The notes below the pieces were generated by a model, which was given only the letters and a program-made list of their open reading frames with translations, was not told the DNA's origin and ran no database searches. Position numbers and translations under genes: made by a program. From Saccoglossus kowalevskii (Eukaryota; Hemichordata; Enteropneusta; Harrimaniidae): 21,082 bases of DNA. The stretch lies in contig NW_003156168.1 of the NCBI RefSeq assembly GCF_000003605.2, forward strand, positions 1-21,082. The letters are read 5' to 3'. Positions within the stretch are counted from its first letter, which is position 1; every line of letters starts with the position of its first letter. This document shows positions 1 to 10,354 of this stretch, one piece after another.

Positions 1-1410
1 TCAGTACAAATGTAATGAACCGATATGTTATCAGTACAAATGTAATATATGGATATGGTATCAGTACAAGTGTAATATACGGATATGGTATCAGTACAAG
101 TGTAATATACCGATATGTTATCACTACAAATGTAATGAGCCGATATGGTATCAGTACAAGTGTAATAGACCGATATGGTATCAGTACAAGTGTAATATAA
201 CGATATGTTATCAGTACAAGTGTAATATACCGATATGTTATCAGTACAAATGTAATATACCGACATGTTATCAGTACAAATGTAATGAACCGATATGGTA
301 TCAGTACAAGTGTAATGAACCGATATGGTATCAGTACAAGTGTAATGAACCGATATGGTATCAGTACAAGTGTAATATTCAGATAAGGTATCAGTACAAG
401 TGTAATATAGCGATATGTTATCAGTACAAATGTAATGAACCGATATGGTATCAGTACAAGTGTAATAGACAGATATGGTGTCAGTACAAGTGTAATATAC
501 CGATATGTTATCAGTACAAGTGTAATATACCGATATGTTATCAGTACAAGTGTAATGAACAGATATGGTATCAGTACAAGTGTAATGAACCGATATGTTA
601 TCAGTACAAGTGTAATATACCGATATGTTATCAGTACAAGTGTAATGAACCGATATGGTATCAGTACAAGTGCAATGAACCGATATGGTATCAGTACAAG
701 TGTAATATACCGATATGGTATCAGTACAAGTGTAATAGACCGATATGTTATCAGTACAAGTGTGATAAACCGATATGTTATCAGTACAAGTGTAATAAAA
801 CGATATGTTATCAGTACAAGTGTAATAAACCGATATGATATTAGTACAAGTGTAATAAACCGATATGTTATCAGTACAAGTGTAATAAACCGTTATGGTA
901 TCAGTACAAGTGTAATAAACCGATATGGTATCTGTACAAGTGTAATAAACCGAAATGGTATCAGTACTAGTGTAATAGACCGATATGTTATCAGTACAAG
1001 TGTATATACCGATATGTTATCAGTACAAGTGTAATATACCGATATGTTATCAGTACAAGTGTAATGAACCGATATGGTATCAGTACAAGTGTAGTGAGCC
1101 TATATGTTATCCGTACAAGTGTAATAAACCGTTATGGTATCAGTACAAGTGTAATAAACCGATATGTTATCAGTACAAGTGTAATAAACTGATATGGTAT
1201 CTGTACAAGTGTAATAAACAGATACGTTATCAGTACAAGTGTAATAAAACCGATATTTTATCAGTACAAGTGTAATAAACCGTTATGGTATCAGTACAAG
1301 TGTGATAAACCAATTTGTTATCAGTACAAGTGTTATAGACCGATATGCTATCAGTACATGTGTAATAGACCGATATGGTATCTGTACAAGTGTAAAATAC
1401 CGATATGTTA
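1..1410. repeat. Head segment of unit A
   Basis: A run of monomers in a characteristic order: ATATGGATATGG at 46-57, TCACTACAAATG at 121, CGACATG at 261, ATTCAGATAAGG at 367, ACAGATATGGTGTCAG at 469, CGAAATGG at 951, and the 29-bp monomer at 991. The same order recurs from 10355. I counted five substitutions in the first roughly 1.16 kb. After that this copy lacks 61 bp (two monomers plus one base) that are present near 11535-11595. It also carries private changes such as ATGCTA near 1346 and ACATGTG near 1358. Confidence 0.88.
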
Positions 1411-1980
1411 TCAGTACAAGTGTAATAAACCGATATGTTATCAGTACAAGTGTAATAAACCGATATGTTATCAGTACAAGTGTAATAAACCGATATGTTA
1501 TCAGTACAAGTGTAATAAACCGATATGGTATCAGAACAAGTGTAATAGACCGATATGTTATCAGTACAAGTGTAATGAACCGATATGGTATCACTGCAGG
1601 TGTAATAGACCGATATGTTATCAGTACAAGTGTAATAAACCGTTATGGTATCAGTACAAGTGTAATATACCGATATGTTATCAGTACAAATGTAATAAAC
1701 CGATATGTTTTCAGTACAAATGTAATAGACCGATATGTTATCAGTACAAGTGTTATAAAGCGGTATGTTATCAGTACAAGTGTAATAAACCGATATGTTA
1801 TCAGTACAAGTGTAATAAACCGATATGATATCAGTACAAGTGCAATAAACCGATATATTATCCGTACAAGTGTAATAAACCGTTATGGTATCAGTACAAG
1901 TGTAATAAACCGATATGGTATCTGTACAAGTGTAATAAACAGATATGGTATCAGTACTAGTGTAATAGACCGATATGTTA

Positions 1981-2909
1981 TCAGTACAAGTGTATATACC
2001 GATATGTTATCAGTACAAGTGTAATATACCGATATGTTATCAGTACAAGTGTAGTGAGCCGATATGTTATCAGTACAAGTGTAATAAACCGTTATGGTAT
2101 CAGTACAAGTGTAATAAACCGATATGTTATCAGTACAAGTGTAATAAAACTGATATGTTATCAGTACAAGTGTAATAAACCGTTATGGTATCATTACAAG
2201 TGTGATAAACCGATATGGTATCAGTACAAGTGTAATAAACCGATATGTTATCAGTACAAGTGTATATACCGATATGTTATCAGTACAAATTTAATATACC
2301 GATATGTTATCAGTACAAGTGTAATGAACCGATATGGTATCAGTACAAGTGTAATAGAACGATATGTTAGCAGTACAAGTGTAATAGACTGATATGGTAT
2401 CTGTACAAGTGTAATAAACCGATATGGTATCACAACAAGTGTAATAGACCGATATGTTATCAGTACAAGTGTAATGAACCGATTTGGTATCAGTACAAGT
2501 GTAATAGACCGATATGTTATCAGTACAAGTGTAATAGACCGATATGGTATATGTACAAGTGTAATAAACCGATATGGTAATAGTACAAGTGTAATAGACC
2601 GATATGTTATCAGTACAAGTGTAATAAACCGATATATTATCAGTACAAGTGTAATAGACCGATATGTTATCAGTACAAGTGTGATAAAGCGGTATGTTAT
2701 CAGTACAAGTGTAATAAACCGATATGTTATCAGTACAAGTGTAATAAACCGATATGATATCAGTACAAGTGTAATAAACCGATATATTATCCGTACAAGT
2801 GTAATAAACCGTTATGGTATCAGTACAAGTGTAATACACCGATATGGTATCTGTACAAGTGTAATAAACAGATATGGTATCAGTACTAGTGTAATAGACC
2901 GATATGTTA
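1981..2909. repeat. HOR unit, 929 bp (31 monomers minus 1 base)
   Basis: It is bounded by 29-bp monomers carrying TGTATATA. Inside, in order, are a GTAGTGAGCC monomer, a 31-bp AAAACTG monomer, CATTACAAG/TGATAAACC, a second 29-bp monomer exactly 270 bp after the first (2251), ACGATATGTTAGCAG, the CACAACAAG monomer, AAAGCGGTATG, TATTATCCG, CGTTATGG and finally ACTAGTG/AGACC. The internal indels (-1, +1, -1) account for the length of 929 rather than 930. Confidence 0.85.
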
Positions 2910-4109
2910 TCAGTACAAGTGTATATACCGATATGTTATCAGTACAAGTGTAATATACCGATATGTTATCAGTACAAGTGTAGTGAGCCGATATGTTATC
3001 AGTACAAGTGTAATAAACCGTTATGGTATCAGTACAAGTGTAATAAACCGATATGTTATCAGTACAAGTGTAATAAAACTGATAAGTTATCAGTACAAGT
3101 GTAATAAACCGTTATGGTATCATTACAAGTGTGATAAACCGATATGGTATCAGTACAAGTGTAATAAACCGATATGTTATCAGTACAAGTGTATATACCG
3201 ATATGTTATCAATACAAGTTTAATATACCGATATGTTATCAGTACAAGTGTAAAGAACCGATATGGTATCAGTACAAGTGTAATAGAACGATATGTTAGC
3301 AGTACAAGTGTAATAGACTGATATGGTATCAGTACAAGTGTAATAAAACTAATATGTTATCGGTACAAATGTAATAAACCGTTATGGTATCAGTACAAGT
3401 GTAATAAAACGATATGTTATCAGTACAAGTGTAATAAACCGATATGTTATCAGTACAAGTGTAATAAACCGATATGATATCAGTACAAGTGTAATAAACC
3501 GATATGTTATCAGTACAAGTGTAATAAACCGTTATGGTATCAGTACAAGTGTAATAAACCGTTATGTTATCAGTACAAGTGTAATATACCGATATGAAAT
3601 CAGTACAAGTGTAATGAACCGATATATTATCAGTACAAGTGTAATAAACCGATATGGTATCAGAACAAGTGTAATAGACCGATATGTTATCAGTACAAGT
3701 GTAATGAACCGATATGGTATCACTGCAGGTGTAATAGACCGATATGTTATCAGTACAAGTGTAATAAACCGTTATGGTATCAGTACAAGTGTAATATACC
3801 GATATGTTATCAGTACAAATGTAATAAACCGATATGTTTTTAGTACAAATGTAATAGACCGATATGTTATCAGTACAAGTGTGATAAAGCGGTATGTTAT
3901 CAGTACAAGTGTAATAAACCGATATGTTATCAGTACAAGTGTAATAAACCGATATGATATCAGTACAAGTGTAATAAACCGATATATTATCCGTACAAGT
4001 GTAATAAACCGTTATGGTATCAGTACAAGTGTAATAAACCGATATGGTATCTGTACAAGTGTAATAAACAGATATGGTATCAGTAATAGTGTAATAGACC
4101 GATATGTTA
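2910..4109. repeat. HOR unit, 1200 bp (40 monomers)
   Basis: It starts with the same monomer series as 1981-2909, again with the second 29-bp monomer 270 bp in (3180). It then carries an extra section from about 3340: the AAAACTAATATG/TCGGTACAAATG pair, GATATGAAATCAG at 3590, and the CAGAACAAG, CACTGCAGG and TTTTTAG/ACAAATG monomers. The segment 1501-2250 aligns with 3630-4379 at an offset of 2129. The closing marker reads TAATAGTG instead of TACTAGTG, a private change. Confidence 0.83.
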
Positions 4110-5248
4110 TCAGTACAAGTGTATATACCGATATGTTATCAGTACAAGTGTAATATACCGATATGTTATCAGTACAAGTGTAGTGAGCCGATATGTTATC
4201 AGTACAAGTGTAATAAACCGTTATGGTATCAGTACAAGTGTAATAAACCGATATGTTATCAGTACAAGTGTAATAAAACTGATATGTTATCAGTACAAGT
4301 GTAATAAACCGTTATGGTATCATTACAAGTGTGATAAACCGATATGGTATCAGTACAAGTGTAATAAACCGATATGTTATCAGTACAAGTGTATATACCG
4401 ATATGTTATCAGTACAAGTTAAATATACCGATATGTTATCAGTACAAGTATAATGAACCGATATGGTATCAGTACAAGTGTAATAGAACGATATGTTAGC
4501 AGTACAAGTGTAATAGACTGATATGGTATCTGTACAAGTGTGATAAACCGATATGGTATCACAACAAGTGTAATAGACCGATATGTTATCAGTACAAGTG
4601 TAATGAACCGATATGGTATCAGTACAAGTGTAATAGACCGATATGTTATCAGTACAAGTGTAATGAACCGATTTGGTATCAGTACAAGTGTAATAGACCG
4701 ATATGTTATCAGTACAAGTGTAATAGACCGATATGGTATATGTACAAGTGTAATAAACCGATATGGTATCAGTACAAGTGTAATAGACCGATATGTTATC
4801 AGTACAAGTGTAATGAACCGATATATTATCAGTACAAGTGTAATAGACCGATATGTTATCAGTACAAGTGTAATAGACCGATATGGTATTTGTGCAAGTG
4901 TAATAAACCGATATGGTATCAGTACTAGTGTAAGAGACCGATATGTTATCAGTACAAATGTAATAAACCGATATGTTTTCAGTACAAATGTAATAGACCG
5001 ATATGTTATCAGTACAAGTGTGATAAAGCGGTATGTTATCAGTACAAGTGTAATAAACCGATATGTTATCAGTACAAGTGTAATAAACCGATATGATATC
5101 AGTACAAGTGTAATAAACCGATATATTATCCGTACAAGTGTAATAAACCGTTATGGTATCAGTACAAGTGTAATAAACCGATATGGTATCTGTACAAGTG
5201 TAATAAACAGATATGGTATCAGTACTAGTGTAATAGACCGATATGTTA
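4110..5248. repeat. HOR unit, 1139 bp (38 monomers minus 1 base)
   Basis: Third unit of the series. The first 29-bp monomer is at 4110 and the second at 4380, again 270 bp apart. The CACAACAAG section is followed by additional GAACC/AGACC monomers with GATTTGG and GGTATATG variants. The unit then rejoins the GTTTTCAG, AAAGCGGTATG, TATTATCCG, CGTTATGG, ACTAGTG ending shared with the preceding units. Confidence 0.83.
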
Positions 5249-6214
5249 TCAGTACAAGTGTATATACCGATATGTTATCAGTACAAGTGTAATATACCGA
5301 TATGTTATCAGTACAAGTGTAGTGAGCCGATATGTTATCAGTACAAGTGTAATAAACCGTTATGGTATCAGTACAAGTGTAATAAACCGATATGTTATCA
5401 GTACAAGTGTAATAAAACTGATATGTTATCAGTACAAGTGTAATAAACCGTTATGGTATCATTACAAGTGTGATAAACCGATATGGTATCAGTACAAGTG
5501 TAATAAACCGATATGTTATCAGTACAAGTGTATATACCGATATGTTATCAGTACAAGTTTAATATACCGATATGTTATCAGTACAAGTGTAATGAACCGA
5601 TATGGTATCAGTACAAGTGTAATAGAACGATATGTTAGCAGTACAAGTGTAATAGACTGATATGGTATCTGTACAAGTGTAATAAACCGATATGGTATCA
5701 CAACAAGTGTAATAGACCGATATGTTATCAGTACAAGTGTAATGAACCGATATGGTATCAGTACAAGTGTAATAGACCGATATGTTATCAGTACAAGTGT
5801 AATGAACCGATTTGATATCAGTACAAGTGTAATAGACCGATATGTTATCAGTACAAGTGTAATAGACCGATATGGTATCTGTACAAGTGTAATAAACCGA
5901 TATGGTATCAGTACAAGTGTAATAGACCGATATGTTTTCAGTACAAGTGTAATGAACCGATATGGTATGTGTACAGAGTAATAGACCGACATGTTATCAG
6001 TACTAGTGTAATGAACCGATATATTATCAGTACAAGTGTAATATACCGATATTATCAATTGTTACAAGTACAAGTGTAATGAACCGATATGTTATCAGTA
6101 CAAGTTTAATGAGCCGATATGTTATCAGTACAAGTGTAATAAACCGTTATGGTATCAGTACAAGTGTAATAAACCGATATGGTATCAGTACTAGTGTAAT
6201 AGACCGATATGTTA
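5249..6214. repeat. Fourth, altered HOR unit of the about 1-kb series
   Basis: The first half repeats the series faithfully, with 29-bp monomers at 5249 and 5519. From about 5940 it departs. There is a damaged monomer (GTGTACAGAGTAATAG near 5968) and then the insertion block described separately. It ends at a variant 29-bp monomer at 6215 with GTAAAAGTGTATATACC and GTTTTG. This looks like the edge of the HOR domain, where it passes into a different block. Confidence 0.75.
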
Positions 6215-6640
6215 TCAGTAAAAGTGTATATACCGTTTTGTTATCAGTACAAGTGTAATATACCGATATGTTATCAGTACAAGTGTAATGACCCGATATG
6301 GTATCAGTACAAGTGTAATGAGCCGATATGTTATCAGTACAAGTGTAATAAACCATTATGGTATCAGTACAAGTGTAATAGACCGATATGTTATCAGTAC
6401 AAGTGTAATATACCGATATGGTATCAGTACTAGTGTAATAGACCGATATGTTATCAGTACAACTGTATATACCGAGATGTTATCAGTACAAGTTTAATAT
6501 ACCGATATGTTATCAGTACAAGTGTAATGAACCGATATGGTATAAGTACAAGTGTAATAGAACGATATGTTAGCAGTACAAGTGTAATAGACCGATATTG
6601 TATCTGTACAAGTGTAATAAACCGATATGGTATCACTACA
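5980..6640. repeat. Insertion block, copy in unit A
   Basis: Matches 18688-19380 in order. Shared features are AGACCGACATG, the unusual CAATTGTTACAAG segment, GTTTAATGAGCC, two variant 29-bp monomers 239 bp apart (6215 and 6454), AAACCATTATGG, ATAAGTACAAG, AACGATATGTTAGCAG and GATATTGTATCTG. This copy lacks one monomer near 6000 that the other copy has, and it reads ACCCGATATG at 6291. Confidence 0.82.
6046..6085. repeat. Irregular monomer with a 10-bp insertion
   Basis: Between TATCA and GTACAAGTG the monomer carries an extra ATTGTTACAA, and the preceding GATATGT is shortened to GATAT. The inserted bases resemble a scrambled piece of the monomer itself (TGTTA, ACAA), so a short slippage or template-switch event is more likely than foreign DNA. 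Confidence 0.7.
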
Positions 6641-7899
6641 AGTGTAATAGACCGATATGTTATCAGTACAAGTGTAATGAGCCGATATGTTATCAGTACA
6701 AGTGTAATATACCGATATGTTATCAGTACAAGTGTAATATACCGATATGTTATCAGTACAAGTGTAGTGAGCCGATATGTTATCAGTACAAGTGTATATA
6801 CCGATATGTTATCAGTACAAGTGTAATATATCGATATGTTATCAGTACAAGTGCAATGAACCGATATGGTATCAGTACAAGTGTAATGAGGTGATATGTT
6901 ATCAGTACATGTGTAATAAAACGTTATGGTATCAGTACAAGTGCAATACACCGTTATGGTATCAGTACAAGTGTAATATACCGATATGTTATCAGTACAA
7001 GTGTAATAAACCGATATGTTATCAGTACAAGTGTAATAGACTGATATGTTATCAGTACAAGTGTGATAAACCAATATGTTATCAGTACAAGTGTAACGAA
7101 CCGATATGGTATCAGTACAAGTGTGATAAACCGATATGGTATCAGTACAAGTGTAATGAGCCGATATGTTATCAGTACAAGTGTAATATACCGATATGTT
7201 ATCACTACAAGTGTAATGAACCGATATGGTATCAGTACAAGTGTAATGAACCGATACGTTATCAGTACAAGTGTAATTTACCGATATGTTATCAGTACAA
7301 GTGTAATATACCGATATGTTATCATTGCAAGTGTAATAAACCGATATGTTATCAGTACAAGTGTAATATACCGATATGTTATCAGTACAAGAGTAATGAA
7401 CCGATATGGTATCAGTACAAGTGTAGTGAGCCGATATGTTATCAGTACAAGTGTAATAAATCGTTATGGTATCAGTACAAGTGTAATAAACCGATATGTT
7501 ATCAGTACAAGTGTAATAAAACTGATATGTTATCAGTACAAGTGTAATAAACCGTTATGGTATCAGTACAAGTGTAATAAACCGATATGTTATCAGTACA
7601 AGTGTAATAAACCGATATATTATCAGTACAAGTGTAATAAACCGATTCGATATCAGTACAAGTGTAATATACTGATATGTTACCAGTACAAATGTAATAT
7701 ACCGATATGTAATCAGTACAAATGTAATGAAACAATATGGTATCAGTACAAGTGTAATGAACCGATATGGTATCAGTACAAGTGTAATGAACCGATATGG
7801 TATCAGTACAAGTGTAATATACAGATATGGTATCAGTACAAGTGTAATATAGCGATATGTTATCAGTACAAATGTAATATACCGATATGGTATCAGTAC
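6640..7899. repeat. 1260-bp tandem pair, first copy (42 monomers)
   Basis: Aligns with 7900-9130 at a constant offset of 1260 bp. It contains a 29-bp monomer at 6783, GAGGTGATATG near 6886, AATACACCGTTATGG, TGATAAACCAATATG, TCACTACAAG, TCATTGCAAG at 7322, ACAAGAGTAATG, a 31-bp AAAACTG monomer near 7516, and TACCAGTACAAATG at 7681. Private changes are ACATGTG near 6908, CGATACG near 7254, AATTTACC near 7275, AAATCG near 7469, GATTCGATATC near 7645, ATGTAATCAG near 7708 and GAAACAATATGG near 7729. Confidence 0.9.
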
Positions 7900-9130
7900 A
7901 AGTGTAATAGACCGATATGTTATCAGTACAAGTGTAATGATCCGATATGTTATCAGTACAAGTGTAATATACCGATATGTTATCAGTACAAGTGTAATAT
8001 ACCGATATGTTATCAGTACAAGTGTAGTGAGCCGATATGTTATCAGTACAAGTGTATATACCGATATGTTATCAGTACAAGTGTAATATATCGATATGTT
8101 ATCAGTACAAGTGCAATGAACCGATATTTTATCAGTACAAGTGTAATGAGGTGATATGTTATCAGTACAAGTGTAATAAAACGTTATGGTATCAGTACAA
8201 GTGCAATACACCGTTATGGTATCAGTACAAGTGTAATATACCGATATGTTATCAGTACAAGTGTAATAAACCGATATGTTATCAGTACAAGTGTAATAGA
8301 CTGATATGTTATCAGTACAAGTGTGATAAACCAATATGTTATCAGTACAAGTGTAACGAACCGATATGGTATCAGTACAAGTGTGATAAACCGATATGGT
8401 ATCAGTACAAGTGTAATGAGCCGATATGTTATCAGTACAAGTGTAATATACCGATATGTTATCACTACAAGTGTAATGAACCGATATGGTATCAGTACAA
8501 GTGTAATGAACCGATATGTTATCAGTACAAGTGTAATATACCGATATGTTATCAGTACAAGTGTAATATACCGATATGTTATCATTGCAAGTGTAATAAA
8601 CCGATATGTTATCAGTACAAGTGTAATATACCGATATGTTATCAGTACAAGAGTAATGAACCGATATGGTATCAGTACAAGTGTAGTGAGCCGATATGTT
8701 ATCAGTACAAGTGTAATAAACCGTTATGGTATCAGTACAAGTGTAATAAACCGATATGTTATCAGTACAAGTGTAATAAAACTGATATGTTATCAGTACA
8801 AGTGTAATAAACCGTTATGGTATCAGTACAAGTGTAATAAACCGATATGTTATCAGTACAAGTGTAATAAACCGATATATTATCAGTACAAGTGTAATAA
8901 ACCGATATGATATCAGTACAAGTGTAATATACTGATATGTTACCAGTACAAATGTAATATACCGATATGTTATCAGTACAAATGTAATGAACCAATATGG
9001 TATCAGTACAAGTGTAATGAACCGATATGGTATCAGTACAAGTGTAATGAACCGATATGGTATCAGTACAAGTGTAATATACAGATATGGTATCAGTACA
9101 AGTGTAATATAGCGATATGTTATCAGTACA
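7900..9130. repeat. 1260-bp tandem pair, second copy
   Basis: Differs from the first copy at roughly ten positions, about 99% identity, which points to a recent tandem duplication by unequal exchange or replication. Its private changes include AATGATCC near 7937 and CGATATTTTATC near 8124. After about 9130 it stops matching and continues instead as a copy of the head segment. Confidence 0.9.
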
Positions 9131-9360
9131 AATGTAATGAACCGATATGGTATCAGTACAAGTGTAATAGACAGATATGGTGTCAGTACAAGTGTAATAT
9201 ACCGATATGTTCTCGGTACAAGTGTAATATACCGATATGTTATCAGTACAAGTGTAATGAACCGATATGGTATCAGTACAAGTGTAATGAACCGATATAG
9301 TATCAGTGCAAGTGTAATATACCGATATGGTATCAGTACAAGTGTAATAGACCGATATGT
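8940..9360. repeat. Second copy of part of the head segment inside unit A
   Basis: The order ACAAATG/ATACC, three GAACC-GGTA monomers, CAGATATGG, ATAGCGATATG, ACAAATG/GAACC, then ACAGATATGGTGTCAG follows positions 240-600 closely. It diverges by point changes, for example TCTCGGTACAAG near 9212 and GATATAGTATCAGTGC near 9294. A shorter piece of the same series is at 16911-17045, ending in AGATAAGG like position 367. The head is therefore itself a re-used module. Confidence 0.72.
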
Positions 9361-9489
9361 TATCAGTACAAGTGTAATAAACCGATATGGTATCAGTACT
9401 AGTGCAATAGACCGATATGTTATCAGTACAAGTGTAATATACCGATATGTTATCAGTACAAGTGTAATGAACCGATATGGTATCAGTAC

Positions 9490-10354
9490 AAGTGTAGTGA
9501 GTCGATATGTTATCATTACATGTGTAATAAACCGTTATGGTATCAGTACAAGTGTAATAAAACTAATATGTTATCGGTACAAATGTAATAAACCGTTATG
9601 GTATCAGTACAAGTGTAATAAAACGATATGTTATCAGTACAAGTGTAATAAACCGATATGTTATCAGTACAAGTGTAATAAACCGATATGATATCAGTAC
9701 AAGTGTAATAAACCGATATGTTATCAGTACAAGTGTAATAAACCGTTATGGTATCAGTACAAGTGTAATAAACCGTTATGTTATCAGTATAAGTGTAATA
9801 TACCGATATGAAATCAGTACAAGTGTAATAAACCGATATGGTTTCTGTACAATTGTAATATACCGATATGGTATCAGTACAAGTGTAATAGACCGATATG
9901 TTATCAGTACAAGTGTGATAAACCGATATGTTATCAGTACAAGTGTAATAAACCGATATGTTATCAGTACAAGTGTAATTAACCGATATGATATCAGTAC
10001 AAGTGTAATAAACCGATATGTTATCAGTACAAGTGTAATAAACCGTTATGGTATCAGTACAAGTGTAATAAACCGATATGGTATCTGTACAATTGTAATA
10101 AACCGAAATGGTATCAGTACTAGTGTAATAGACCGATATGTTATCAGTAGAAGTGTATATAGCGATATGTTATCAGTACAAGAGTAATATACCGATATGT
10201 TATCAGTACAAGTGTAATAAAATTGATATGTTATCAGTACAAGTGTAATAAACCGTTATGGTATCAGTACAAGTGTAATAAAACTGATATGTTATCAGTA
10301 TAAGTGTAATGAACCGACATGGTATCAGTACAAATGTAATGAACCGATATGGTA
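9490..10354. repeat. Tail segment of unit A
   Basis: Aligns with 20303-21082 at an offset of 10813 up to position 10269. Markers are GAGTCGATATG, ACATGTGTAATAAACC, AAAACTAATATG/TCGGTACAAATG, CGTTATGTTATCAGTATAAG, GATATGAAATCAG, GGTTTCTGTACAATTG, the TGATAAACC to ACTAGTG 8-mer at 9904-10143, and the AAAATTG 31-bp monomer near 10220. The last 85 bases lie beyond what unit B shows in this window. Confidence 0.85.

Larger units (their letters stand above)
1..10354. repeat. Super-repeat unit A (about 10.35 kb)
   Basis: This is the first of two long-range copies. Position 1 matches 10355, and the order of marker segments is then kept: 1261 with 11676, 3660 with 14498, 4110 with 14948, 6215 with 18954, and 9490-10269 with 20303-21082. 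The offset changes along the way (10354, 10415, 10838, 12739, 10813), so the copies differ by internal gains and losses while staying collinear. The 5' start of the unit is arbitrary because the window begins inside the array. That a 10-kb unit exists is inferred from only two copies. Confidence 0.8.

Noticed and set aside
361-390. AGATAAGG monomers (near 378 and 17038) as specific regulatory sites
   Set aside because: They are single-step variants of CGATATGG, found only at corresponding positions of head-like segments, with no other sign of selection.
1424-1429. Calling each AATAAA as a polyadenylation site
   Set aside because: The hexamer is part of the monomer consensus and occurs in a large share of the copies; without transcripts it cannot be annotated as a real signal.
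6046-6085. Transposon or foreign DNA insertion
   Set aside because: The extra bases are only 10-11 long, resemble pieces of the monomer and have no terminal repeats or target-site duplication.
6777-7547. Cys/Tyr-rich 256-codon frame, repeated at 8037-8807, resembling a cysteine-rich repeat protein
   Set aside because: The two copies are simply the 1260-bp DNA duplication. The Cys spacing of ten residues follows from the 30-bp period and is not a recognised fold.
7063-8154. A 363-codon open frame that could encode a Tyr/Ile/Ser-rich repeat protein
   Set aside because: It changes from the NRYVISTSVI-type to the CNKPICYQYK-type decapeptide in the middle because of a 31-bp monomer. It has no start context, no non-repeat domain and no codon-position bias visible by eye, and equally long frames lie on the other strand.
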